A DNA stretch of 64,000 nucleotides from Williamsia sp. DF01-3 (GCF_023051145.1 NZ_JALKFS010000005.1:1860001-1924000), one strand, 5' to 3'; shown: positions 1 to 9,319, counted from the first letter of the stretch. A program made the numbers and translations. Notes: a model not told the origin generated them from the sequence alone.

Positions 1-1663
1 CTCCGCGAGCGGTGAGTTCTACCTCGGTCAGGTCGTCTGGCAGGTAAGCATCGATGAGCAGCATGGAGCTGTCGAAAAACTCCCGGCGCTCCTCCCAGTG
101 AGCCGCGGATGCCAAACCTTTCGGCCGCGGAGTCGATATCAGTGAGAGGTTCCCGATCGACCCCCGCGAATCGTCGGAAACCGTTCCGTCTGCCACCAGT
201 AGCGGCACCACGTCATGGTTGATCAGGTCAGTGGGTGCGGTTGTGCCCGCGTCGATTCGCAGGCCGTGTTCACATCCGCGAAGGATCAGTCGAGTCCGGG
301 CTCGCGTGAGTTGTTTGAAGATCGGAGCGGTAACCAGCGCCTCACGAATTTCGTCATCGGTGGGCCAGCGCCCGGATTCGGAGGTGTTCGAGAGCAGGAA
401 CTCCCGAACCGCGGGCGCGTATGGAGCTTCGGACCGTTTGAGTACCTGCAGCAGGTCGAGGAGCATGCGGTTGTAGTTCTTGCTTGTCGAGCGGAGCACC
501 GCCCGTCGCACCAACCACGATTCGATGTACCCGAACGCTTGCGTCCGGTCTTCCCTGGCTGCGTGGTGGTCGAGAAACAGCACCACCGGCGAGATGACCG
601 ATGTGTCCAGCACGTCGGCGGTCTCGAGTAGTTGGTTGTGCTCGCCGTCCGCCGATCGGTCGACTATCTCGCGGTAAAGATCGCTGTTTTCCGCGATCTC
701 GCGGGTCAGGTCGACCAGCTGATCACGGGTCATTCCACCGGCGAGTTCCTTGAATCGGGTGAAGAGCGACGTGGCCAAGACTTCGTTACCGGTTCGCATG
801 GTGAGAAAGTGAGCGAAGAAGGCGTCCAGGCGCGACCTGATCAGGCGACCTTGGCGTATGTCTTGCTGCCAGAAGGGTGTCTCCAACCGGCGCCAGTGCT
901 CGTCGAAAATGCGTTCAACGTCTGCGCCGTGACGCTCGAGCATCTGGAAGAGGGAGTTCTTCACCAGATCACTGGGCAACAGCGGAGTGCCCCGGTCGTT
1001 CAAACTCTCGAAGATGACTTGTGCGTTGTCGTTACCGGTGAGTTCGATGACGACCAACTGCAGACCGACACGTAAGACCTTGACCAGGTTGGTGACCCGC
1101 TGGGGATCTGTTTCTGCTTCGTCGAGCCACACCATGGCGGCCTCGTAGAAGTAGTCGAAGGCATCACGCAACCGAGAATCGCCATCGATGGTGTTGTCGT
1201 CGCCGGGTTCAGCGCTGTCGACAATGGATTTCAGGGCGGCACGATCGCGGAGCGTCGGCCAGACCTTGTACGAGGCGTATTCAGCGTCCGAGAGCGCGTC
1301 CTCGTTGCGCGTCATCCGGGTCAGAGTTGCTACCTGCTTGGTGTCGGCTCCGGCCGTCACCAGTGCGTCACGAACTGCGCAGAGGACAACCTGGAGCGTG
1401 GTAACCCGTTGTTGTCCGTCGATCACCTGCCGAATACTGAGGTCCGCGGAGTCCTTTTCGCTGCTGTCGAGGACGACCGCACCCAGGAAATGCGGTTCTG
1501 AATCCGGGTCAGTCGAAAATGCGTCGACCATTGTGAGGATGTCAGCCCATAGCGGTTCCCAATTCTTGACGCGGTTCCACACGTAGGGTCGCTGGAATAC
1601 GGGGACCACAAGGCACTGCTCGCCTTCGAACAGCTGGCGGATGCGTTGCGCCCGAGCTTCCAT
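1..1663 (-). CDS. DUF262 (GmrSD/ParB-like) protein, partial
   Basis: The gene starts at an ATG at 1663 and stays open to base 1, so the C-terminus lies outside the window (at least 554 residues seen). The N-terminal DUF262 signature is clear: FQRPYVW at residues 23-29 and IDGQQRVTTL at 81-90. DUF262 is a ParB/sulfiredoxin-fold NTP-binding domain found in GmrSD-type (type IV) restriction proteins, usually followed by a DUF1524 HNH domain; that second domain would lie beyond the window and is not seen. The gene diverges from the helicase at 1746 across an 82-bp gap, which suggests a shared promoter region. A defence role is inferred from the family and the neighbourhood. Confidence 0.85.
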   Translation of the reverse strand, partial: MEARAQRIRQLFEGEQCLVVPVFQRPYVWNRVKNWEPLWADILTMVDAFSTDPDSEPHFLGAVVLDSSEKDSADLSIRQVIDGQQRVTTLQVVLCAVRDALVTAGADTKQVATLTRMTRNEDALSDAEYASYKVWPTLRDRAALKSIVDSAEPGDDNTIDGDSRLRDAFDYFYEAAMVWLDEAETDPQRVTNLVKVLRVGLQLVVIELTGNDNAQVIFESLNDRGTPLLPSDLVKNSLFQMLERHGADVERIFDEHWRRLETPFWQQDIRQGRLIRSRLDAFFAHFLTMRTGNEVLATSLFTRFKELAGGMTRDQLVDLTREIAENSDLYREIVDRSADGEHNQLLETADVLDTSVISPVVLFLDHHAAREDRTQAFGYIESWLVRRAVLRSTSKNYNRMLLDLLQVLKRSEAPYAPAVREFLLSNTSESGRWPTDDEIREALVTAPIFKQLTRARTRLILRGCEHGLRIDAGTTAPTDLINHDVVPLLVADGTVSDDSRGSIGNLSLISTPRPKGLASAAHWEERREFFDSSMLLIDAYLPDDLTEVELTARG

Positions 1664-1745
1664 CTTTTGTCATCCCCGTCGGTATCTATTGATCTAATGG
1701 CTTGAAGATCAACCTATCGGACCAGGACGACATGGGAGGCCCGGA

Positions 1746-4706
1746 TTGGACACGCTCGCGATAGCCATGCTGCGTGAGTTGAGGCGTGTCGGCGCGCTCG
1801 CCTCGGAAGACTTGGCCGCGCGACTCCAACAGCCGCTCGAACTGGTCCAGCGCGAATTGCTCGGCAACGACTTCGTGTTCTCGCCGAGCGGGGGAGAACG
1901 GAAGTGGTCGGTGATCGGCCCGGCCGAGTTCGCCGCAGCTCTGCAGATGCGCCGGCAACTGCGACCATGGCAAGTGGACGCAATGCAGGAATGGTTGGTC
2001 AACGACCGTTACGGTGTGGTCGAAGCCGTCACCGGGTCGGGAAAGACCGATGTCGGCGTGGCTGCGATCGCAGACGCGCGTCGGCGCGGAGTCCCGACAG
2101 TGGTGTTGGTCCCCGATCGTGAGTTGGTCGATCAGTGGACGCGAGTCCTCGAAGAAGCGTTTCCAGGCGTCGCCATAGGCAGACTCAGCGCTGTCGAAGG
2201 TTCGTCGGTGTCGCAACGGATGGTGGTCACGACCGTGGCAGACATGGAGGGGCGCACATTCACCGGTTTCGACCGTGGAGGTCTGCTGGTTGCGGACGAA
2301 ATACAGCGTTTCAGCGTCAGCGACTACTCCCGAGGCATGCTCCCGCTCAGGTCATTCGAGGAAAGGCTCGGACTCACTGCCGCCTATGAATGGCCGGCCG
2401 AGGCATCAGAACGTCTGCTGAGGCCGTTCTTCGGACGAACCATCGCGGGCTGTGATTACCAACGCGCGATCAGTGAGTCGATTCTTGCGCCGCCCAGTGT
2501 CCTCACCGTCGGAGTCAGCTTCCGTCGTGCGGAAAAAGAGGAATACGACCGCTTGTCGAAGCGTGTCGACCGGGCCGTCCGCAAGCTCGTCGATGATGGA
2601 GTGGACACAGCGAACGGGATCTACGCTGCCGCTCGGACCATTGCAGCAGATTCAGAGGTCGGCTCAACAAAGTTCCTGGCACGTGAGTACCTAGAGGCCC
2701 ACCACGCCCGCAGTCGCGTCATGGCGGAATGCCAGGCCAAAGCCGCGGCGGTGGGCGAGTTGGCCCACGGGCTCGACCAGGCGCACCGGGCGACGATCTT
2801 CACGCAGAACGACCAAGCCTCGAAAAGTGCGGTCACAGCTGTGCAATCCGCGGATGTCCCTTCGTCGGCGATCTACGAGAATGACGACGCAACCGAGCTG
2901 ATCGGGATGTTCTCAAGCGGAGCTCTCCGAGTACTCGCGACGTCGAGATTGCTCGACGAGGGCGTCGCTGTTCCGACATCGCAGGTTGGAATCATCATGT
3001 GCGCGAGCAGGAATAGGGGACAGATGGCGCAACGGATGGGGCGTGTGATCGCACCTGCCGGATGGAAGCGTCGTGCCGTGGTCGTGGTGATCTACGTCAA
3101 CGGGACCATCGAAGATCCTCTCGTCCATGCCGAAGACACCTACTTCGAGACACTTCGCGACGCGGCAGAGGTGGTCGAAGACGTCGATCCGGCAACTGCA
3201 GCAGCCATGTTGAGGGAATGGCTGGCGGACGGCGTCGAACCCACTCCGGAAGAGCCTGAATCCCTCCATCAAGACGATTCGGCCGTGATCCGCTCCGACG
3301 ACTGGTCGATCGACCAAGCGATTCTCGATGTATTCGACGAATATGCCGGCTTTCCGACATGGGGCGAGCTACGGGAGGTCCTGCCCGACCTCGAAGTCGA
3401 AGAGCGATTGATGAACGGTCTCGACGGTGTCAACTGGATGCGGGTGGGCGGTCATCTGGTCGGTGCCGGCGGCCGGGAAGGTTCGCAGCCGGAGGAGCGC
3501 ATTTCGGCTCTGGACCGATTGGCGGCAACGTTCAAGCGCCTGAACGATCGAACGCTCACGCCGGTGGAACTCGGGCAAGCCCTGTCTGTTTCGGGTCTTC
3601 TGGCCCATCGCTTGTCCAGTCGGCGAATGGTCGAACTGTGGACCACACTTGGGGGCCGACTATCAGAAGATTCGGCGCCCCAGCCTGATTCGGGAGCGGT
3701 GATCGATGCCGTCGAGCTTCCTGATGGGCCGGTCAGCGATGTTCGTCCTCCGGCTTCACGCCCGAACTGGGAGCGCCGCCAGAAGTCCGCGCCGTCAATG
3801 CCAGGGATCGTTGGACGTGGCCCGACACGGCCACGGCCGACCGTCGCGCCACGCCAGGTCGTCGATGTCGATCGAACACAGGAAGATGCACTCAAGGCGT
3901 TCGTTACTGCCGTTGTCGGGCGCGGCGGGAAGAGTTCGCCGTACGCGGGGTCGCACAGGCACGTCGTCACCGTCACCGACAAAACCGGTGTAGAGCACGT
4001 GGTGCGTGTACGAGGTGGCGCCGTGGGAGTATGGAAAGGTCTGCGGCGCGACGAGATCCGGCAGAACGAACCGGCGGACGTTTGCGCGTTCGTAGACACG
4101 TCCTCGGACCCATCGCGGTACTACTTGATTCCGGCCTGGATATACGCAGATCGCGTCCGTCACGCAGTCGATCGATGGGTTGCGGAAAAGCGCGGACGAC
4201 CACGTGTGGGCCCGTTGGAGGTGAACCTCGAGTTCGTGGCGGACGGGCTCAACGCCTGGGGGTTGTTGGGCCTGGCGTCTGACGAAGAAGAACCTTCGTC
4301 CGTGGCTACCTCGGTCCCGGGCACGGACGAAGTAGCCACGACCGATGTGAAGCCGGTCGACGAATGCCCCAGGCGATCTTCTGTCCCCGAGTCGACGAAG
4401 TCAGTGAAGCAGCCGGATCTGATTGAAGGGGTGAAACTTTCGGCCGATGGCGAGATCCGTGCGACTCTGGACTACCACGGAAACGAGTACGTCGGATTTC
4501 ACAACCCCCAAACCGGTATGTTCCGGGTTGCCAGGGCGCCGGGCGCAGCCAACCTTGTCGACAGACCGTTCAGGAACGCGGCAATGGCTGCCGCATCCCT
4601 GAAGTCAACAGTCGCAGGCAAACTTGTCTTCGGTATCGGAGGTACGGAGTGGGTTGTCGACAAGACGAGCGGGCTCAACCTCGAGGATTACTTGGCGACC
4701 GAGTGA
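1746..4706 (+). CDS. SF2 (RadD/XPB-like) DNA helicase with long uncharacterised C-terminus
   Basis: A 986-residue protein. The start is a TTG at 1746, chosen because GGGAGG at 1734-1739 sits 6 nt upstream. Residues 1-60 look like a winged helix. Walker A (VTGSGKT) is at 95-101, motif II is DEIQ (184-187) instead of DEAH/DEAD, motif III is reduced to LGLTAA without the usual TPxR, and motif V/VI-like segments are ATSRLLDEG and QMAQRMGRV. Residues from about 480 to 986 match nothing I can name. A segment in the last third (YYLIPAWIYAD) resembles text often seen in nuclease-like proteins, but no catalytic triad is evident. It is divergent from DUF262 and convergent with the methyltransferase, which suggests a nucleic-acid remodelling role in defence. 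Confidence 0.85.
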   Translation: MDTLAIAMLRELRRVGALASEDLAARLQQPLELVQRELLGNDFVFSPSGGERKWSVIGPAEFAAALQMRRQLRPWQVDAMQEWLVNDRYGVVEAVTGSGKTDVGVAAIADARRRGVPTVVLVPDRELVDQWTRVLEEAFPGVAIGRLSAVEGSSVSQRMVVTTVADMEGRTFTGFDRGGLLVADEIQRFSVSDYSRGMLPLRSFEERLGLTAAYEWPAEASERLLRPFFGRTIAGCDYQRAISESILAPPSVLTVGVSFRRAEKEEYDRLSKRVDRAVRKLVDDGVDTANGIYAAARTIAADSEVGSTKFLAREYLEAHHARSRVMAECQAKAAAVGELAHGLDQAHRATIFTQNDQASKSAVTAVQSADVPSSAIYENDDATELIGMFSSGALRVLATSRLLDEGVAVPTSQVGIIMCASRNRGQMAQRMGRVIAPAGWKRRAVVVVIYVNGTIEDPLVHAEDTYFETLRDAAEVVEDVDPATAAAMLREWLADGVEPTPEEPESLHQDDSAVIRSDDWSIDQAILDVFDEYAGFPTWGELREVLPDLEVEERLMNGLDGVNWMRVGGHLVGAGGREGSQPEERISALDRLAATFKRLNDRTLTPVELGQALSVSGLLAHRLSSRRMVELWTTLGGRLSEDSAPQPDSGAVIDAVELPDGPVSDVRPPASRPNWERRQKSAPSMPGIVGRGPTRPRPTVAPRQVVDVDRTQEDALKAFVTAVVGRGGKSSPYAGSHRHVVTVTDKTGVEHVVRVRGGAVGVWKGLRRDEIRQNEPADVCAFVDTSSDPSRYYLIPAWIYADRVRHAVDRWVAEKRGRPRVGPLEVNLEFVADGLNAWGLLGLASDEEEPSSVATSVPGTDEVATTDVKPVDECPRRSSVPESTKSVKQPDLIEGVKLSADGEIRATLDYHGNEYVGFHNPQTGMFRVARAPGAANLVDRPFRNAAMAAASLKSTVAGKLVFGIGGTEWVVDKTSGLNLEDYLATE

Positions 4707-4741
4707 TTCACCAAATGTCGGTAGTGCGATGTCGCTAAAGA

Positions 4742-5857
4742 CTAAAAGTCTTGTGTCTTAGAACGATAACGATCGTCCAGGACGAGGTCAGCGATGCCGT
4801 TTCGCGAGTCCGTCCACTTCATCTTGACGACTTCGTCCAGCCGAGACGAAGACAATCTCCGACCGATCGCGGCAGCCAGAACATGGGCCGCGAGCCTTGG
4901 CGGTACGGCGTTTCCGATCTGCTGGCCGACATCTTTTCCAGACCATGGATAGTCCGCTGGGAAGGTCTGCAGGATTCCGGCTTCACTTGGCGTGAAACGA
5001 CTCAGAGTTTGGCCGTGTCCGGTGATCCGATTGCGAGTTACTTTGCCTGTAATCGTGGCGGCTGGTTCGTTCGAAGTTCGCTGACCGCGATTTTTGGGAT
5101 CCCCACCGCTACCGTAATTCGATACGACCGTGAATGCCGTCTTGCGGTCGAGCGCGTCTTCCATGGCGACCCATCGAGCACGCATTGGTTCTACCGCTGG
5201 TTTAACTCCCTTTCGGTAGGCCGCGTGCGTTGGTTCAGGAAACACAACATTGGTCTGCCATCGAGCAATCAGAAATGCGCGTCGGCGAGTCTGAGGGACC
5301 CCGAATTGCTCAGATTTGAGAATCTTGGTCTCGACCCCGTACCCCAGCTTGTCCAGTACGTCTCCAATTGCATTCCAGATCGGCAGGACCGCGGGAACCT
5401 GCTCCAAAACTATCGATTCGTACGGGTTTTTAGACTCGTATGCCGCCAGCGCCCAGCGAAGCGGTTGAAGCACCAGACCAGTACGCTCATCTTCGAGGGT
5501 TGCGAGAGTTTTCTCGATGTCTGCGTCCCTCGCCATTTTGCGGACGAGTTCCATCACAAGATTGATCGACCTACGGCCGCTCCCAGTGCCTGCCACTGTG
5601 TACGTCTGACAAGGCGGACCTCCAGCAAGAATCGATGCACCCGGAAAGTGTCCAGGGACCAAGTCGCGGACGTCGCTCTGCTTGGTCATCAGGCCGGCGG
5701 ACGCTCGCGTGGCGCATGCGTTGTCGTCAAACTCAACGCCAGTCGTCGTCAGGCCAAGCCAGTGGGCCGCGACGTCAAGTCCCCCGGGCCCTGCGAACAG
5801 GTCGATTACTTCCGGCGTCCCTGGTTTGACAGTGGCGGCGGGGACTATAGCGGGCAT
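4742..5857 (-). CDS. DNA (cytosine-5) methyltransferase
   Basis: A 371-residue Dcm/HhaI-type enzyme that transfers a methyl group from SAM to cytosine C5. Motif I is DLFAGPGGLDVAA near residue 19, motif IV is GGPPCQTY with the catalytic Cys, motif VIII is QFGVPQTRRRAF, and motifs IX/X include LQTFPADYPW and QQIGNAVPPRLA. Motif VI reads LEQVP rather than the usual ENV: the Glu is kept and the Asn is replaced. The gene is tail-to-tail with the helicase (35-bp gap, containing a short AAGACT/AGTCTT stem that runs into the stop codon) and head-to-head with the kinase. No cognate type II restriction enzyme sits directly beside it, so it may be a solitary methylase or part of the DUF262/helicase locus. 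Confidence 0.93.
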   Translation of the reverse strand: MPAIVPAATVKPGTPEVIDLFAGPGGLDVAAHWLGLTTTGVEFDDNACATRASAGLMTKQSDVRDLVPGHFPGASILAGGPPCQTYTVAGTGSGRRSINLVMELVRKMARDADIEKTLATLEDERTGLVLQPLRWALAAYESKNPYESIVLEQVPAVLPIWNAIGDVLDKLGYGVETKILKSEQFGVPQTRRRAFLIARWQTNVVFPEPTHAAYRKGVKPAVEPMRARWVAMEDALDRKTAFTVVSNYGSGGDPKNRGQRTSNEPAATITGKVTRNRITGHGQTLSRFTPSEAGILQTFPADYPWSGKDVGQQIGNAVPPRLAAHVLAAAIGRRLSSSRLDEVVKMKWTDSRNGIADLVLDDRYRSKTQDF

Positions 5858-6197
5858 AGTGCAATATGGTAGCCGGCCAGGGGGCTCTACTTGGCTCTCG
5901 GTATCGGCGAAGGCTGCAGTCGCTCGTACGCGCCTGTCCTGCAGTCACGAACCGGGGCAGCAAGGATTGACGCCCGGGCAGAATCGTTGTTCGAGGTTGC
6001 CTATGTTTGTGGATGGGTCGGTGCGCGCGGAGTTCACGTCTGGGCACATATTTGACGCGTCTCGCGGCGTGGTGTGTACAGACTGACCGCCAGGGTGCAA
6101 AGCTAAGGATCAGGCGCGCCTTTGACGCGCTACCGTTGCACTACTGAATTGAGACCCTACGCAACCACGCGTTTGGTTGGCATTAAGGAGTCGGTCA
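5858..6197. other. Divergent intergenic region, methyltransferase/kinase
   Basis: These 340 bp separate two divergent genes and must hold both promoters. I see no convincing gene here. TTTGACGCG occurs twice (about 6051 and 6121), and GGCGCGCC forms a short palindrome near 6113. AAGGAG at 6185-6190 is the ribosome binding site of the kinase gene. On the minus strand 6126-6146 resembles a tRNA D-arm but has no anticodon or T-arm. Confidence 0.5.
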
Positions 6198-7316
6198 ATG
6201 GCGAAGGGAAAAGGTCGGCGTCTGCGGCCGGATCAGACCATTCGCGACTATTCCGGTGTGACCTATCGGATTGAAACGCTGCTCGGCGAGGGCGGTTTTG
6301 GCAGGGCGTATCTAGCTTCCAGAATGTCGCGCGATGGCAAGCGGCCGACACGCACCGTCTGCCTTAAAGACTGCGGGTTGGCAGTAAATTGGCACGGCGA
6401 GGCTTTCTTGGGGAAGCTCCTGGCCGATCAACCTGAAGTGGTTCGCTTGATTGACGCATTCGTCGGCGTGGCGGGGATGCCTGAAACCCGGCGTCAGTTC
6501 TTGATATTTGAGTATATGGAAGAGGGGACAGTCGATGACTGGCTTGAAAATACGAAGCCTAGCGCCCCGTGGGCTGAACATCGGGTTCGCAAAGAAGTCC
6601 GACGGCTCCTGCTTCTCCTCGCAAAGATGCACAGTGTCGGGATAACCCATCGCGACATAAAGCCGGCGAACGTCTATTTGAGGAATGGTCGGTTGGTGCT
6701 AGGCGACTTCGGAATCTCACGCATGGTGCTGGATCCAAAGCAGGCTGCGATTACGGAATACACCCCGGCGTACACACCGAACGATGCGTGGGTCCGGAAC
6801 CGGTGGGGGCCATCGGAAGATATTTTCCAACTCGGACTCCTTGCCTGTACTTTGCTGACGGGCGAGTCTTGGACGAAGGACGAACTTTCCTCTATAAGAA
6901 CGCTCGACGTAGATGATGATTTCAAGTGTTGGATCTGGCACGCAACCGCGGCCAAGGCGAAAAAGTATGTTGATGGGGCGGACGCGTTAGAAGCCCTGGA
7001 CACCCTGGCTGATGTTGACATGCGTAACGGCCGAGCTCCGACTCGAATCAGGGGTCAGGTTGTGACCCTCACCGGGAAACTCGAAAGCGGGACACGCGCG
7101 GAGGTGACGCGCGAACTGCGTTCTGCGGGCGCCGTTGTACAGGATGCTGTCGGGGACTCGACAACCCTTGTGGTGCGTGGCACCCTGCGAAACGCGCTCA
7201 GTGAGGTCGAAGGGCGGAAGCTCTTTGCTACCCGTGAGCGAAAGCGCCTCGGGCAGAAAATAACCCTGATTAGTGAGACGCAGTTGCTCCGACTCTTGGC
7301 TGACAAGACCAGTTGA
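6198..7316 (+). CDS. Ser/Thr protein kinase with C-terminal BRCT domain
   Basis: A 372-residue soluble protein. The ATG at 6198 is preferred because AAGGAG ends 7 nt upstream. The kinase domain shows the glycine loop GEGGFGRAY (about 30-38), the catalytic loop HRDIKPANVYL and the metal-binding DFG in LGDFGISR. There is no transmembrane or PASTA segment, unlike PknB-type housekeeping kinases. The last ~90 residues (VVTLTGKLESGTRAEV, then GAVVQDAVGDSTTLVV) form a BRCT domain of the type at the C-terminus of NAD-dependent DNA ligase. BRCT domains bind DNA ends or phosphopeptides, so a kinase acting at DNA damage or phage DNA is an inference. It is divergent from the methyltransferase. Confidence 0.88.
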   Translation: MAKGKGRRLRPDQTIRDYSGVTYRIETLLGEGGFGRAYLASRMSRDGKRPTRTVCLKDCGLAVNWHGEAFLGKLLADQPEVVRLIDAFVGVAGMPETRRQFLIFEYMEEGTVDDWLENTKPSAPWAEHRVRKEVRRLLLLLAKMHSVGITHRDIKPANVYLRNGRLVLGDFGISRMVLDPKQAAITEYTPAYTPNDAWVRNRWGPSEDIFQLGLLACTLLTGESWTKDELSSIRTLDVDDDFKCWIWHATAAKAKKYVDGADALEALDTLADVDMRNGRAPTRIRGQVVTLTGKLESGTRAEVTRELRSAGAVVQDAVGDSTTLVVRGTLRNALSEVEGRKLFATRERKRLGQKITLISETQLLRLLADKTS

Positions 7317-7389
7317 GTTGGCCCCGCTAATATTCGCCGGGCGGCATCGGCGTGCGTTTACCGATGCAGACCCAAGCGTCAAGTATTGC

Positions 7390-8148
7390 CTACCAGCTGT
7401 GATCGCAGGCCTGGCAAAGGTACGACGAAACTTCCGGACCAATAATGCACCCACCGAGCTCAGTCCCGTGCGGCGGCGGACCGGGTGGGAATCCCATTAT
7501 CAGCTTGAATGTCTTCTGAGCGTTGCACCTTGGACACGCCGGCCGATGACTGAACATCAGCTGGTCGAATGCCGGACCCAGCGGCTGATGCAGGATGTCG
7601 TGACAGGACGGGCACACGGCGAATGCCTCGTGGAAAGGCCAGTCATTGCCCGGTTCCCGATGAACCTGCAGCCGAGGCTTGTACGGTGTCTCGTTACGGC
7701 TGCCACAAGCGTTACAACCCCACACTGTTGCGGCCTGAACGACTTCCGAGTCGCGAGGATCTAGACATCGATGCGGCAGTGCGGTCCACGGGGTCGGGGA
7801 TGCGACCTCCGTTGCGATCGCACTAAGAACACTCGCAGCGGCTTGGTTTGTCAGCGTTCGCGGTTCGATTGGGAAATGCTCGTCAAGCCTGCGCTCTAAC
7901 GCTGCCATCGCGATGCCGTCCCCGACGTGTGGCTGAGCACTACTGAACCCCCAGTTGTCGTCGTCCTCCATCCACAGAGTCCTGACGTCGAGCACAACTG
8001 GCTGACGTGCCTCGGCAACCAAGATCACCAGGTCTCCGTCAGCTGTGCCGTCCGGGAACGTGTACCAGCTCTCGTCGTCGTCGTGCGCTGTGCCGGGCGG
8101 CACCTCAGCGAGAACAACATGTACGGGCCCCTCTGCTCTGTCGGCCAC
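7390..8148 (-). CDS. Hypothetical protein with multiple zinc-ribbon CxxC pairs
   Basis: A 252-residue protein with no family I can name. The second half carries four CxxC-like knuckles, CNAC, CPSC, CPRC and CQAC, arranged as two probable zinc ribbons, the last one close to the C-terminus. The N-terminal half is acidic and lacks obvious motifs. It lies 4 nt downstream of the YbjN-like gene on the same strand, so the two are almost certainly co-transcribed. It is convergent with the kinase gene. The knuckles suggest nucleic-acid or protein binding, not catalysis. Confidence 0.75.
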   Translation of the reverse strand: MADRAEGPVHVVLAEVPPGTAHDDDESWYTFPDGTADGDLVILVAEARQPVVLDVRTLWMEDDDNWGFSSAQPHVGDGIAMAALERRLDEHFPIEPRTLTNQAAASVLSAIATEVASPTPWTALPHRCLDPRDSEVVQAATVWGCNACGSRNETPYKPRLQVHREPGNDWPFHEAFAVCPSCHDILHQPLGPAFDQLMFSHRPACPRCNAQKTFKLIMGFPPGPPPHGTELGGCIIGPEVSSYLCQACDHSW

Positions 8149-8152
8149 GAAC

Positions 8153-9319
8153 TCACCTCACCCCGTCTAGCCGGCCCGACAGAACTACGAATCGCAGTGC
8201 GGCACGCAGGCTCTTTGTGGTCGCTGCCCACGCCTTCTCTTCGTGTTCACACGCGGCCGCTTGCTCTTCGTCCTCGCGCTCGAGTGCGTCGTAAATCGAA
8301 TTCCGCCAGGAGAATCGCTGCTCCTCGCACACCTTGATGTAGTGGAGGATGGCATCGCGGTCGAAGTCGCAGACCGTCGCAATCTCACGAATTGTCAGCG
8401 GACCGACATCGTCGTCATCGAGCTGAAGCAGGCACATGAGTCCGGCCGGCAGGCTTTCGTCCGCGTCCTTGGCTGCCGAGCGGGCGTCGGCGACAACGGC
8501 AGCCACATCAGCGGAGCCCTCCGTCAAGAAGTCGAACCACTTCGTCAGCGTTGACTGCAGAACCGCGTCGGTGAAGACGGTCGCATCCATCCGAATCGAC
8601 ACCCGAACGTAGGAGTCGACGAGGACGAACTTGATGTCCGGCCACTTGCGAGAGAAGTCCATGATCGCTGCACTGGCGGCAGCCGAGTCATCCACATCGA
8701 CAGCAAGATTCGTGAACATCTCGATGACGGGATCGTTCACGTCGACGCACAGCCACGACGTCTCGTCGTTGACGGTGAAGGTGATGTCGCCGTCGTCGTC
8801 TTTGCGCGGCGCGCATCCGGTCATGCGTTCGAGGGCAGCATCGACTAGATCCTGAAGCTGCGTCTGGCCGACGGGCTCAAAACCCTTGTGCTGAATGGGT
8901 TCAGCAGGCTGCTCTTCGACCGTCATGAGAAAGCTCGGGTGAAGCACCTGCCACAGTTCCTGCATCACACCGGTGGCGGCCACGACCACGTGCTCGGCCT
9001 CGTCCCGGCAGCGCTCGACTATGCACTCATCCTCGGAAATCGAATCCCACTCGAGCTCCATGAGCAACGAGAGTTCGTTGTCGGACAGCTCGCGGTCCTG
9101 CCCGGGGATCGTAGGGCTGACGTGGCACCGCACTTCGTCGTCGGCGGTGATAGTGAAAACCGCGGTCGGACCAACGCCGTCGACCTCGCTGTTCGGGGCG
9201 GTCACTCGCACCGATCCGTCGGCATGCAGGCCGGTCAGGCAGGTTGTCAGCTCGTCACGAAACGCGGCCCATCCATCGGAAACGGAAGCGTCGAAGTCGA
9301 AGATGTTGGACATGGTCAC
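8153..9319 (-). CDS. Hypothetical protein with YbjN/TY-Chap-like segments
   Basis: A 388-residue, strongly acidic protein. The segment WLCVDVNDPVIEMF followed by VLVDSYVRVSIRMD resembles YbjN/TY-Chap chaperone-like folds, which often accompany effector or secretion genes; this is a tentative likeness. The ATG at 9319 (or a second ATG at 9313) starts the gene. Its stop codon is 4 nt before the start of the zinc-ribbon gene, giving a two-gene unit. No transmembrane segment or signal peptide is seen. Confidence 0.7.
   Translation of the reverse strand: MTMSNIFDFDASVSDGWAAFRDELTTCLTGLHADGSVRVTAPNSEVDGVGPTAVFTITADDEVRCHVSPTIPGQDRELSDNELSLLMELEWDSISEDECIVERCRDEAEHVVVAATGVMQELWQVLHPSFLMTVEEQPAEPIQHKGFEPVGQTQLQDLVDAALERMTGCAPRKDDDGDITFTVNDETSWLCVDVNDPVIEMFTNLAVDVDDSAAASAAIMDFSRKWPDIKFVLVDSYVRVSIRMDATVFTDAVLQSTLTKWFDFLTEGSADVAAVVADARSAAKDADESLPAGLMCLLQLDDDDVGPLTIREIATVCDFDRDAILHYIKVCEEQRFSWRNSIYDALEREDEEQAAACEHEEKAWAATTKSLRAALRFVVLSGRLDGVR

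Noticed and set aside
6103-6150. tRNA D-arm-like sequence on the minus strand (AGTGCAACGGTAGCGC)
   Set aside because: The pairing fits a D-arm but no anticodon arm or TTC loop follows; probably coincidence or a small remnant.
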